From contig CALZOH010000001.1 in the NCBI GenBank assembly GCA_945827465.1, positions 1 to 57,916 of the forward strand: DNA of 57,916 nt, in the 5' to 3' direction. How positions within the stretch are numbered: the first letter of the stretch is position 1; each line of letters starts with the position of its first letter. The translations under genes and the position numbers were made by a program. Origin of the DNA: an uncultured Prevotellaceae bacterium. Its GTDB lineage: Bacteria; Bacteroidota; Bacteroidia; Bacteroidales; Bacteroidaceae. Of the stretch, positions 1 to 8,900 are shown in pieces. The notes beneath the pieces were generated by a model that worked only from the letters and a program-made list of their open reading frames with translations, made no database searches and was not told where the DNA came from.

Positions 1-130
1 TGAGGGTGTTGTGTGTTTCATGTTACCATCGTCGCGATTCGTTCGGGGGTGTTGTTGTTCATGTTTACACCTGTTCGTTTATGATCGTGGCTGAATACGG
101 TTAATCATTACCCCTGTTCGATTGAAATCT
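1..130. repeat. eroded repeat flanks at left edge
   Basis: Bases 1-24 are the reverse complement of 27599-27622, and the segment CCTGTTCGATTGA near 108-120 matches, in opposite orientation, the flank of the palindromic element at 27415-27427. Bases 28-50 resemble the 43-bp tandem unit at 27964-28006 (ATCGTCGCGATTCGTTCGGG against ATCGTCACGATCGTTTCGGG). No copy of the central palindrome is visible here, so this looks like a decayed or edge-truncated member of the same repeat neighbourhood. No gene is supported before murF. Confidence 0.5.
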
Positions 131-204
131 TGGCTTGTACGATGCCCACAATCGGGTCGGATGGAATGTTTCTGCGCTTTCTCCACAAAGAAAAAAGGGA
201 CGAA

Positions 205-237
205 TTGACGGTAACAACTGGAAAAAGTGTACTTTTG
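205..237 (+). promoter_or_regulatory. Bacteroidetes-type promoter of murF
   Basis: TACTTTTG at 230-237 fits the Bacteroidetes -7 consensus TAnnTTTG. TTG at 205-207 is a possible -33 element with 22 bp between the two, slightly longer than usual. The box overlaps the first codons of the longest open frame (ATG at 227), which argues that translation begins at the later ATG at 272. Confidence 0.5.
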
Positions 238-271
238 CTCAATTAATTGTACAATTTTGATCAAGATCTCC

Positions 272-1579
272 ATGGAAATATCTCAACTGTATCAGTTGTT
301 CAAGAAATACCCGGTAGTGACAACAGACAGTCGCGACTGTCCTACGGGCTCACTCTTCTTTGCCCTCAAAGGCGAACACTTCAATGGCAACCTTTATGCT
401 GCAAAGGCCTTGGATGCAGGCTGTGCTTACGCGATTGTTGACGAAGCCGATGTCATTCCGGCTGATGACGAACGATATATCTTAGTGAACGATGTACTCA
501 CCAGTTTGCAGGATTTGGCCCATGAACATCGCTCACACTTCCCTCATCCGGTGCTGCAAATCACCGGTACGAATGGAAAGACAACGACGAAAGAACTCAC
601 AGCAGCCGTGTTGTCACAACGTTATCAGACTCTGGCCACAGAGGCCAACTACAACAATCATATCGGTGTACCCAAGACGCTGTTGCGTCTGAACGGACTA
701 CACAAGATGGCGGTGATCGAAACAGGCGCTAACCATCCGGGTGAGATTGCTGATTTGAGTCGTATTGTCGACCCCGACTACGGATTGATTACCAACGTGG
801 GCCGAGCCCACTTGGAAGGCTTCGGATCGTTTGAAGGCGTCGTTCAAACGAAGGCCGAACTCTATGACTACCTGCGCACGAAAGCCCAAGGCACCGTCTT
901 CCTTCATGCAAACAATCCTTACTTGAGTCCCCTCACAGAGGGATTGACGGTGGTTTCGTATGGCGAACCGGGCGGAAAAGGCTGTTTGGTAGAAGGTGAG
1001 GTGGTTGAATGCAACCCGTATTTGGTGGTTCGGTGGCGCAGGCAGGGCTGTGATGAGTGGCAACAGGTTACTACTCACCTCATCGGACGCTATAACCTGA
1101 GCAACGTGTTGGCAGCCATCTGCGTGGGTGTATATTTCGACCTCGAAGAACCCGAGATCAACTTTGCCCTGGCCACGTATCAGCCCAAAAACGACCGCTC
1201 CGAGCTTCGCCAGACGGCACACAACCGGCTGATCGTAGATGCTTATAACGCTAATCCGACCAGCATGGCAGCTGCACTCAGCAATTTTGCCGCGATGAAA
1301 GCCCCACACAAGATGGTCATCATTGGAGACATGGCAGAATTGGGAGAAGCCTCGGCCGACGAACATCGCAAGGTGGTAGAACAGCTACAAGCCGACTCCT
1401 CGCTGGAAGAAGTCTGGTTGGTAGGCAAACGCTTCCAGGCTGTAAACACAGGCTTCCGCACCTTCAACAAGGTGGAAGAAGTGTACGAAGCCTTGCTACA
1501 AACCCCTCTCGAAGGCCGTCTTATCCTCATCAAAGGTAGTAACAGCACTCGACTTTACACTTTACCTGAATGTTTGTAA
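272..1579 (+). CDS. murF: UDP-N-acetylmuramoyl-tripeptide--D-alanyl-D-alanine ligase
   Basis: MurF is the cytoplasmic ATP-dependent ligase that adds D-Ala-D-Ala to the UDP-MurNAc-tripeptide, the last soluble step in building the peptidoglycan monomer. The 435-residue product has the Mur ligase order: N-terminal substrate domain with TDSR near the start, central ATPase domain with the P-loop TGTNGKTTT at residues 98-106, the EANYNNHIG and ETGANHPGEI motifs, and a C-terminal ligase domain containing DAYNANPTS and GDMAELG. I chose ATG 272 because the frame upstream contains the predicted promoter and adds 15 residues unlike MurF. It leads a same-strand group with the ABC exporter 40 bp downstream; no other cell-wall gene is adjacent in this window. 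Confidence 0.95.
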   Translation: MEISQLYQLFKKYPVVTTDSRDCPTGSLFFALKGEHFNGNLYAAKALDAGCAYAIVDEADVIPADDERYILVNDVLTSLQDLAHEHRSHFPHPVLQITGTNGKTTTKELTAAVLSQRYQTLATEANYNNHIGVPKTLLRLNGLHKMAVIETGANHPGEIADLSRIVDPDYGLITNVGRAHLEGFGSFEGVVQTKAELYDYLRTKAQGTVFLHANNPYLSPLTEGLTVVSYGEPGGKGCLVEGEVVECNPYLVVRWRRQGCDEWQQVTTHLIGRYNLSNVLAAICVGVYFDLEEPEINFALATYQPKNDRSELRQTAHNRLIVDAYNANPTSMAAALSNFAAMKAPHKMVIIGDMAELGEASADEHRKVVEQLQADSSLEEVWLVGKRFQAVNTGFRTFNKVEEVYEALLQTPLEGRLILIKGSNSTRLYTLPECL

Positions 1580-1619
1580 GTCTTTTGCAACAGTACACAT
1601 ACAAAACCCATTATAAAAT

Positions 1620-2555
1620 ATGTCTGATTATATTATTGCCGAAGGCATCGTCAAGCGATTTGCCGAACATACAGCCCTTGATCACGTAGGCATCCGCGTG
1701 CCCGAAGGGAAAGTGTTCGGACTGCTTGGGCCTAACGGTGCTGGAAAAACCACGCTCATCCGTATCATCAACCACATCACCGTAGCCGATGAAGGCAGTG
1801 TGACCTTTGACGGGCATCTACTCTGCGAAGCCGACATGATGCGCATCGGATATTTACCCGAAGAACGAGGTCTATACAAGAAAATGAAGGTGGGTGAGCA
1901 GGCTGTGTACCTGGCACGGCTGAAAGGACTGAGCGAGCGTGACGCCAAACAAAGGCTGAAATATTGGTTTGAGAAGTTTGACATCATGCCTTGGTGGCAT
2001 CGAAAGCTTGAGGAACTCTCGAAAGGTATGCAACAGAAGGTGCAATTCATCACCACCGTACTGCATGAACCTCCCTTGCTTATCTTCGACGAACCATTCA
2101 GTGGCTTCGATCCGGTGAATGCCGAGCTGCTCAAACGTGAAATATTGGAATTGCGTGACAAGGGACACACCATATTGTTTTCCACACACAACATGGCTTC
2201 GGTGGAGGAGCTGTGTGACAGCATTGCACTGATCAATCATTCAAAAGTAGTATTGCAGGGAACGGTTGAAACCACCCGTGCCCAATACAAGGACGACCGC
2301 CTGAAGCGGGTGACCATACCTGACTCATCGCCTATACCGCCTGATTTGAAAGTTGTCAACAGCGAAATCAGCCACGGACGCCGTTGTCTGACAGTCGAGA
2401 AGCCGGCCGGCGAAACCAATTCGGCGTTCCTGACTCGCATCGGACAGCAGACAGAGATCTTAGCCTTCGACGAACTGCTGCCATCGATGAACGATATCTT
2501 CCTACGCGTGGTAGGAAAAGAACAAGACCAACAACTTAATACCACCGAGCAATGA
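1620..2555 (+). CDS. ABC-2 type exporter, ATP-binding protein (NatA-like)
   Basis: The 311-residue protein is the ATPase of an ABC-2 type export system. Visible motifs are the Walker A GPNGAGKTT near residue 38, the signature LSKGMQQKVQF, and the Walker B LLIFDEPFSGFDP followed by the switch histidine in STHNM. The C-terminal third, after about residue 220, looks like the accessory domain (DUF4162 type) found on NatA and similar ATPases. Its stop overlaps the start of the permease gene by four bases (ATGA), so the two are translationally coupled and form one transporter. Sodium or drug export is known for some relatives, but the substrate cannot be read from the sequence. Confidence 0.9.
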   Translation: MSDYIIAEGIVKRFAEHTALDHVGIRVPEGKVFGLLGPNGAGKTTLIRIINHITVADEGSVTFDGHLLCEADMMRIGYLPEERGLYKKMKVGEQAVYLARLKGLSERDAKQRLKYWFEKFDIMPWWHRKLEELSKGMQQKVQFITTVLHEPPLLIFDEPFSGFDPVNAELLKREILELRDKGHTILFSTHNMASVEELCDSIALINHSKVVLQGTVETTRAQYKDDRLKRVTIPDSSPIPPDLKVVNSEISHGRRCLTVEKPAGETNSAFLTRIGQQTEILAFDELLPSMNDIFLRVVGKEQDQQLNTTEQ

Positions 2556-3853
2556 ACAAAATATGGATTATCATACAACGTGAATACTCTGTTCGCATCA
2601 AAAAACGTTCGTTTATCCTTTTGACCATACTGATGCCCTTCCTGATAGCGGCAGTTGTATTCGTTCCGGCCTGGCTGGCCATGTCGGAAGAAAAGAAATC
2701 GTGCCAAGTGTCGGTGATTGACGTCACCGGTCGGTATGGCACCGTGCTGGAGAATACCGACTGTATCACCTTCGCGACGGTGGCACCAACCGATACGCTC
2801 GACCAACAACTGGAGTCACTGCTCTCTTTGTCGGATAACGCCGTTGTACTGACCTTGCGCGACTCGTTGGGCAAGGCGGGTGCCGTCACACTCTACTCTC
2901 CATCAGAAGTACCCGGCTATGTTGAGAAATACATCAACGAGAAGTTGTCGAAACGCCTGCGCAATGATCGCCTCTCAGCTTACCAGATCGAGGACATAGA
3001 GAAACTGGTTGACGATGTCAACGCCGACTTAGCAATCACGACCATCAAGTGGGACAAGGAAAAAGGGGCCACAGTGTCATCAGCCGAGATTGCCGGTGTA
3101 GTGGGTCTGCTGCTGTCGCTACTGATTTATATGTTTATCCTCTCATATGGCAGCATGGTCATGCAAGGAGTGATGGAAGAAAAGACCAATAGAATCGTTG
3201 AAATCATGGTATCCTCGGTCAAATCCTATCAATTGATGTTTGGAAAGATCATCGCTGTAGCCTTGGTCGGTCTGACACAATTCTTCATCTGGGCTTTGAT
3301 GTTGGTATCATTATTCTCTATCTTGGGTGTATCGTTGGGTTTATCGGAAGTACCTGCTGCCGACGGCCTCACGCCCGGTATGACAGCAGAGATGCCCGAA
3401 AGCAACCTCTTCCTGCAAGTGCTGCAAGGCATGAACTTTACCGAGATGGGCCTGCTCTTTGTGTGCTACTTCGTGGGCGGTTACCTACTCTATGCATCCA
3501 TCTTTGCCGCTATCGGAGCCAGTGTCAATGAGCAACAAGACTCCCAACAGTTTATGATGCCCATCGTATTACTGTTTATCTTTGCCCTTTACGCCGGCAT
3601 GTTCAGTCGCGAGAATCCCGACGGACCGCTGGCCTTGTGGTGTTCATTCATTCCATTCACATCACCCGTGGTGATGATGGTGCGTTTGCCCTTTAGCATT
3701 CCTTGGTGGCAGACTGCTTTGTCGCTCGTACTGCTTTACGGCACTTCGGCTGCCATCATCTGGCTTTCGTCACGTATCTATCGTGTAGGTATATTGATGT
3801 ATGGCAAGAAGCCTACCTTGAAGGATATGATGAAGTGGGTGCGTTATAAGTAA
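2552..3853 (+). CDS. ABC-2 type exporter, permease (NatB-like)
   Basis: This 433-residue integral membrane protein pairs with the upstream ATPase. It has one N-terminal membrane segment (about residues 22-45, FILLTILMPFLIAAVVFVPA), a long extracytoplasmic region to about residue 180, and then roughly five further hydrophobic segments. This is the arrangement of the ABC2_membrane_3/NatB group. The conserved cytoplasmic stretch VMEEKTNRIVEIMVSSV, followed by LMFGKI, is typical of these permeases. The gene begins inside the ATPase stop codon and is followed after 13 bp by the phosphodiester glycosidase gene. Substrate unknown. Confidence 0.88.
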   Translation: MNKIWIIIQREYSVRIKKRSFILLTILMPFLIAAVVFVPAWLAMSEEKKSCQVSVIDVTGRYGTVLENTDCITFATVAPTDTLDQQLESLLSLSDNAVVLTLRDSLGKAGAVTLYSPSEVPGYVEKYINEKLSKRLRNDRLSAYQIEDIEKLVDDVNADLAITTIKWDKEKGATVSSAEIAGVVGLLLSLLIYMFILSYGSMVMQGVMEEKTNRIVEIMVSSVKSYQLMFGKIIAVALVGLTQFFIWALMLVSLFSILGVSLGLSEVPAADGLTPGMTAEMPESNLFLQVLQGMNFTEMGLLFVCYFVGGYLLYASIFAAIGASVNEQQDSQQFMMPIVLLFIFALYAGMFSRENPDGPLALWCSFIPFTSPVVMMVRLPFSIPWWQTALSLVLLYGTSAAIIWLSSRIYRVGILMYGKKPTLKDMMKWVRYK

Positions 3854-3866
3854 TCATCTGACGTCA

Positions 3867-5366
3867 ATGATTCACCCATACCTGACAAGAACGGTGGCCG
3901 TTCTGCTCTTCCTGTTGTTCGGACTGAGGGGAGGGGCCACCGTTGAGATCATACGCGACCCCGGTTGGGGTGAAGGCGAAGTGGTTGAACGCTATACCAT
4001 CGGGCCAGGTATGGTGTACACCTTCTATTATTATAAGGATAAGCCCCTGCGCCTGTGGTGTGTGGAAGTCGACATCAGTAACCCGTGGGTACGCCTGGAA
4101 GAAGCCGAGAGCAACGACCAGGTACCGCATGTAGCACGATGGACGGTGCCACAATTTTCACGCCAGAACTCCCGTCCCGGTCATCAAGTCAAAGCTGCCG
4201 TGAACCATGATTTTTTCAGTTACGACGACGGCATCTCCATTGCGACCAATGTATCGCAGGGAGAAATGACTCATTACCTCAACGGCCGCTGCATGTTGGG
4301 GATCAGTAAGGATGGAACGGCCGGTGTGTTCAAAGCTTTCGACCGAAAAACCTATGAATCACGCTTCATCACGGCTTGTACGGCACCCGACGGAACGTCG
4401 GTAGCCATTGAAAGCTACAACAGCGGAGCCATTAGCGGCATGGTGGGCGATGTGATCATGTTCAATCGTATGAATAGTCGCACTCTACGCGACGACAAAG
4501 GCACTTATATTGGTCTGCAAGCTCTCGATGAATGGCTGTTTAACGGCCCTGACATCCGTTGCAAAGTAGTAGGAATCTCCTCTCACCCCATCGCAACCTC
4601 ACGAGGAACGTCTGTACTCTTCTTGCGCAACGCTGCCACTGACGCCTTCAAGGGTCATCTTACCGTCGGCGACACCATGATCGTAGCACAACGCATTGAG
4701 AATCCCTTCTGGGGAGAAGCGCCCAAGAACATATACGCCGGTTTTCACGGTTATCCGAGCTTGGTACATGACGGTAAATTCCACGACGGAGAGTACAACG
4801 ACTTTGAAAATGGTCGCGAATACCAAAAGGCATCCCGTACTATGGTGGGACTCTCGCGTGACAAAAGGAAGGTTTATATGGTTGTGACCGAAGCCTCAGA
4901 CGCAAGCGCCCCGGTCGACTGCGTGGAGCTGGCTTGTTGGTTGGTGAAACACGGTTCGTGGGATGTCATCAACTTAGACTCGGGCGGATCATCAGCCATG
5001 GTGGTCGACCACGAGATGAAAAACCTACCCGGACGACCCAAGGAAGGCATTCGAGCAGTCAAAACAGCCATGCTTGCCGTTTCAACGGCTCCGGAAGACA
5101 AGCAAGTTGTGCGTATAGCCTTCAACAAACCGCAGCTGACCATTGCGTCCCTAAAAGAAGAAGCCCTGAACGTGATGTCGTTCAACCAATATGACGAGGT
5201 GTTAGACCGCCGCCTCGATCTCTGCGAGTATCAAGTTATACCGACTTCACTGGGACACGTCGATGTAACAGGCCGATTCCACGCCATGGAAGAAGGCACC
5301 GGAATCATCCGAGTCAAGAAAGACGGCCTAACCGCCGAAATCAAGGTGAAAGTCAATCGTCCATAG
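3867..5366 (+). CDS. secreted phosphodiester glycosidase (NAGPA domain)
   Basis: The 499-residue product starts with a clear signal peptide (hydrophobic core VAVLLFLLFGL) and carries a phosphodiester glycosidase domain of the NAGPA/DUF2233 type. Family marks are NHDFFSYDDG near residue 113, the late NLDSGGSSAM with Asp371 in the position of the LDGGGSS family motif, and a following region that closes the domain. Members remove sugars joined through a phosphodiester, such as the N-acetylglucosamine cap on mannose-6-phosphate; some bacterial relatives act on cell-wall or teichoic-type polymers. The last 100 residues form an extra beta-rich domain resembling a Big-like fold. It sits 13 bp after the ABC permease gene, so co-expression with the exporter is likely. 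The substrate is unknown. Confidence 0.82.
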   Translation: MIHPYLTRTVAVLLFLLFGLRGGATVEIIRDPGWGEGEVVERYTIGPGMVYTFYYYKDKPLRLWCVEVDISNPWVRLEEAESNDQVPHVARWTVPQFSRQNSRPGHQVKAAVNHDFFSYDDGISIATNVSQGEMTHYLNGRCMLGISKDGTAGVFKAFDRKTYESRFITACTAPDGTSVAIESYNSGAISGMVGDVIMFNRMNSRTLRDDKGTYIGLQALDEWLFNGPDIRCKVVGISSHPIATSRGTSVLFLRNAATDAFKGHLTVGDTMIVAQRIENPFWGEAPKNIYAGFHGYPSLVHDGKFHDGEYNDFENGREYQKASRTMVGLSRDKRKVYMVVTEASDASAPVDCVELACWLVKHGSWDVINLDSGGSSAMVVDHEMKNLPGRPKEGIRAVKTAMLAVSTAPEDKQVVRIAFNKPQLTIASLKEEALNVMSFNQYDEVLDRRLDLCEYQVIPTSLGHVDVTGRFHAMEEGTGIIRVKKDGLTAEIKVKVNRP

Positions 5367-5379
5367 AAGCCTTTTTCTG

Positions 5380-5545
5380 ACGAAAAACCGTAGGGGCGTA
5401 TCACAACGCCCTCCACGTTGGCGTGGTTGCACATCAAACGATGATGTCATGTTGGGCGATAACGTGTGAAATCATAATGTTTGACCATCATATTACCCGT
5501 GAAAAAATCGAACAGGTGTAGGGGCGTATCGCATACGCCCTCACG
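5380..5545. repeat. composite palindromic repeat element, copy 1
   Basis: The gene-free stretch 5367-5721 holds two palindromes. The left one is degenerate (GGGCGT 5394-5399 pairing with ACGCCC 5406-5411). The right one is intact: GGGCGTAT 5522-5529, loop CGC, ATACGCCC 5533-5540. A second small hairpin (CCACG 5413-5417 / CGTGG 5422-5426) follows the left palindrome. The interior contains CACATCAAACGATGATGTC and then ATGTTGGGCG, which recur in reverse orientation inside the element at 27430-27540. The right flank TCGAACAGGTGTAGG is identical to 27417-27431. This is a third, inverted and partly diverged copy of the element family near 27.4-28.2 kb. No coding capacity is seen. Confidence 0.75.
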
Positions 5546-5652
5546 TGAGCGAGAACGAAACCATGGCAGCGAACATACTACCCTCAGATAACGAACATCT
5601 TCGCCCTTTTGCAGGGAATTTATATGGTGATTTATGGACTAACGCAATTAAA

Positions 5653-5694
5653 CCAAATATGGAGCTATGCCAACATCGGCACAGCCCCATATTT
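5653..5694 (-). terminator. strong hairpin ending purL-rubredoxin unit
   Basis: An 18-bp inverted repeat (5653-5670 against 5677-5694, loop of 6) lies 28 bp past the rubredoxin stop. Read as minus-strand RNA every position pairs, two as G-U wobbles; read as plus-strand RNA the same two positions are A-C mismatches. That polarity points to a function in the minus-strand transcript. No long U tract follows, so it may act as a 3' end stabiliser as much as a terminator. Confidence 0.6.
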
Positions 5695-5721
5695 GTTACA
5701 TGAAATAGACTGAAGAACTAT

Positions 5722-5886
5722 TTACTCCTCAACCACTTCAAAATCATCTTTTCCTACTGAACACAGTGGACAAACCCAATCTTCGGGCAGGTCCTCGAAT
5801 GCAGTTCCAGGAGCGATACCGGCATCAGGGTCTCCAGCAGCCGGATCGTACACGTAACCGCAAACAACACATACATACTTTTTCAT
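5722..5886 (-). CDS. rubredoxin
   Basis: A 54-residue protein beginning MKKYVCVVCGYVYDP and ending VCPLCSVGKDDFEVVEE. It has both rubredoxin CxxC pairs (Cys6/Cys9 and Cys39/Cys42) that hold a single iron, plus the conserved GYVYDP and DWVCPLC stretches. Full family length is 52-54 residues, so it is intact. Rubredoxins carry single electrons in the cytoplasm of anaerobes, often to oxygen- or peroxide-reducing enzymes. The gene lies 31 bp downstream of purL on the same strand and ahead of a strong hairpin, so it is probably cotranscribed with purL. No rubredoxin partner oxidoreductase is visible nearby. Confidence in family is very high. Confidence 0.95.
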   Translation of the reverse strand: MKKYVCVVCGYVYDPAAGDPDAGIAPGTAFEDLPEDWVCPLCSVGKDDFEVVEE

Positions 5887-5917
5887 AACTCTTGATATTA
5901 AATAAATGAACCTTCAA

Positions 5918-8900
5918 TTATTGACGATGTTCCTCCACCCACTTGCGAGCATTCACAAAGGCCTCTATCCATGGTGTCACCTCATCGGTCTTGCGATGGG
6001 CCGGATAAGTAGCACATTGCCAAGGGAAGAAAGCACGTTCGGGATGAGGCATCATGGCCAAATGGCGCCCATCAGCACTGCAGATACCTGCCACGCTGTA
6101 ATCAGAACCATTGGGGTTGGCTGGATAATCGTCGTAACTATATTTCAATACAATATTATAATGATCTTCTGACAGAGGCAGAGAGAAACGTCCCTCTCCA
6201 TGAGCCACCCAGACACCGAGTTTGGTGCCACTCAAACTTCCAAGCATCACGCTACGGTTGGTCTGTACCGTCAAGCCGAGGAAGTTGCTCTCGAATTTAC
6301 CGCTTACATTGTGAAGCATGTGGGTGCGCTTAGGCAATTCGGGATGAATCAAGTTCAATTCCACCATCAACTGACATCCGTTGCAAACGCCCAACGAGAG
6401 AGTATCGGGCCGTGCATAGAAACGGTCGAGCGCAGCCTTGGCTTTCGGGTTATAAAGGAAGGCGCCAGCCCATCCTTTGGCAGAGCCTAATACGTCGGAA
6501 TTGGAGAAACCACCGCAGAATACTATCATGTTAATGTCGTCGAGCGTTTCACGACCCGTAATCAAGTCAGTCATCATGACGTCTTTCACATCAAAGCCCG
6601 CTAAGTAGAGCACGTACGCCATTTCACGCTCGCCATTTGTACCTTTTTCACGAATGATGGCAGCACGTACGCCAGAAGGTGTACGACGATCGGCCGAAAT
6701 GCCGTATTGTTCCATCTTTCCCGTGAAGGATTTATCAAACGCTGTTTCCAAAGGCTGGCACTTGTAGTTGGTAAAACGGGCATTGGCCTGGCCGTTGAAA
6801 CTCTGTTTGGTATCGAGTTCATAACTGGTCTGATACCAAACGTCGCGCAAATAGTCGATACCGAACTGGTAGGTACGTCCGTCCCATTCGGCCAGAATGT
6901 GACGTTCTTCTGTAGGTTTACCAATCTTGAGATAACCGACACCGGCCTCTTCGAGCACCTTCTTCACCTCAGCACGATGATTGTCGTCTACCTGAATAAC
7001 TACGCCCGGATTCTCTGCGAACAAGATCTTGATGAGGTCGGCATTCTTGAAACCGCTGAGTTGCACGGAGAGACCGCCTTCAACATTGGCAAAACACATT
7101 TCAAGCAAGCAAGTAATCAAACCACCTGCCGAGATGTCATGACCTGCCAGCACTAAACCGTCACGCACTAACTGCTGAACAGCATCGAAAGCAGAGCGGA
7201 AATACTCGGGATTCTTCACCGTGGGCACATCACTGCCTACCTTGTTCAAACTTTGAGCAAACGCAGAGCCTCCCAAACGGAGTTCATCGAAACTGAAGTC
7301 GATATGATAGAGTGTGGTATGTTTCTTGTTCACCAATACAGGCGACACCACTTTACGAACATCTTCAACTTCTCCACCGGCGGAAACAATCACCGTACCC
7401 GGGCTGATAATCTTTTCGCCATTGGGATACTGCTGACTCAACGAAAGCGAATCTTTCCCGGTCGGGACATTGATTTGTAAGTCACAGCAGAAATCGCTGA
7501 GTGCTTCAACAGCTTGGTAGAGGCGAGCATCTTCACCCTTTTGTGAACGACAAGGCCACATCCAATTGGCTGAAAGGGAAACACTGTCGAGACCATTTGA
7601 GAGTGGAGCCCACACGATGTTGGTCAATGCTTCGGCCACCGAGAGCACACTGCCGGCTGCCGGGTTAGCCAATCCTGCCTGGGGAGCATGGCCCAATGCA
7701 GTTGCAATACCTTTACGACCCCGATAATCGAGAGCTACAACGCCACAGTCGCTCAATGGCAACTGTAATTCGCCCTGACACTGCTGACGGGCTATCTTTC
7801 CGGTCACGGAACGGTCTACCTTGTTGGTCAACCAGTCCTTACATGCCACGGCTTCAAGTTGAAGTACGTTGTGCAGATACTCTGAAAGTTGAGAGGTCTC
7901 GTAGGTCGGATTCTCGTATTTACGTTCTACGGTTTCGTCCACCATCACTGTCTTGGGCGAATGACCGAACATCTGTGCCACATCCAGGTCGAAGGGACGT
8001 TTTCCGTCGGCTTGTTCAAAAGAGAAATGGGCATCGCCCGTTGTTTCGCCCACAACATACATCGGAGCACGTTCTCTTTCGGCAATCTTCTGCACATGCT
8101 CCAGGTGCTCCTGATCGATGAGCAAGCCCATACGTTCCTGACTTTCGTTGGCAATGATTTCCTTGGCCGACAAAGTGGAGTCACCAATAGGCAGACTGGC
8201 CATATCAATACGACCACCACACTCTTCCACCAATTCGGAGAGACAGTTCACGTGGCCTGCACTACCATGGTCATGAATAGATACTACAGGATTGACATCT
8301 TCTTCGCACAAAGCACGCACCAGATTATAGGCTCGTTTCTGCATCTCAGGATTAGCACGCTGAATGGCATTCAGCTCAATGCCGTTGGAGTAACGACCGG
8401 TATCAACACTTGACACGCTGCCGCCGCCCAAACCGATGCGATAGTTATCGCCACCGACTACTACTACCTTGTTGCCCGGACGAGGTTCTTTCTTCAGACA
8501 GTCGCGTTTGGTTCCATAACCCACGCCACCGGCCAACATGATCACCTTGTCGTAACCATATTTTTCGCCGTTTTCCTGATGTTCAAACGTCAACACCGAA
8601 CCGGCGATAAGCGGTTGACCGAACTTATTACCAAAATCACTGGCTCCGTTAGAAGCCTTGATAAGAATCTGCTCCGGTGTTTGATAGAGCCACTGACGAA
8701 CGGGCAAGATGTTTTCCCAACTACGTCCGCCCTCCAATCGGGGATATGCCGTCATATAGACAGCCGTACCGGCAATGGGCCAAGAACCGACACCACCACC
8801 CATACGGTCACGGATTTCTCCACCCGTACCGGTAGCTGCACCATTGAAGGGCTCCACCGTTGTGGGGAAGTTGTGGGTCTCAGCCTTGAGCGAAATCACG

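Noticed and set aside
698..1366. 222-residue open frame opposite murF
   Set aside because: It is an antisense shadow of murF with no recognisable domain; the same applies to other long antisense frames opposite purL, GH78 and the 725-residue gene.
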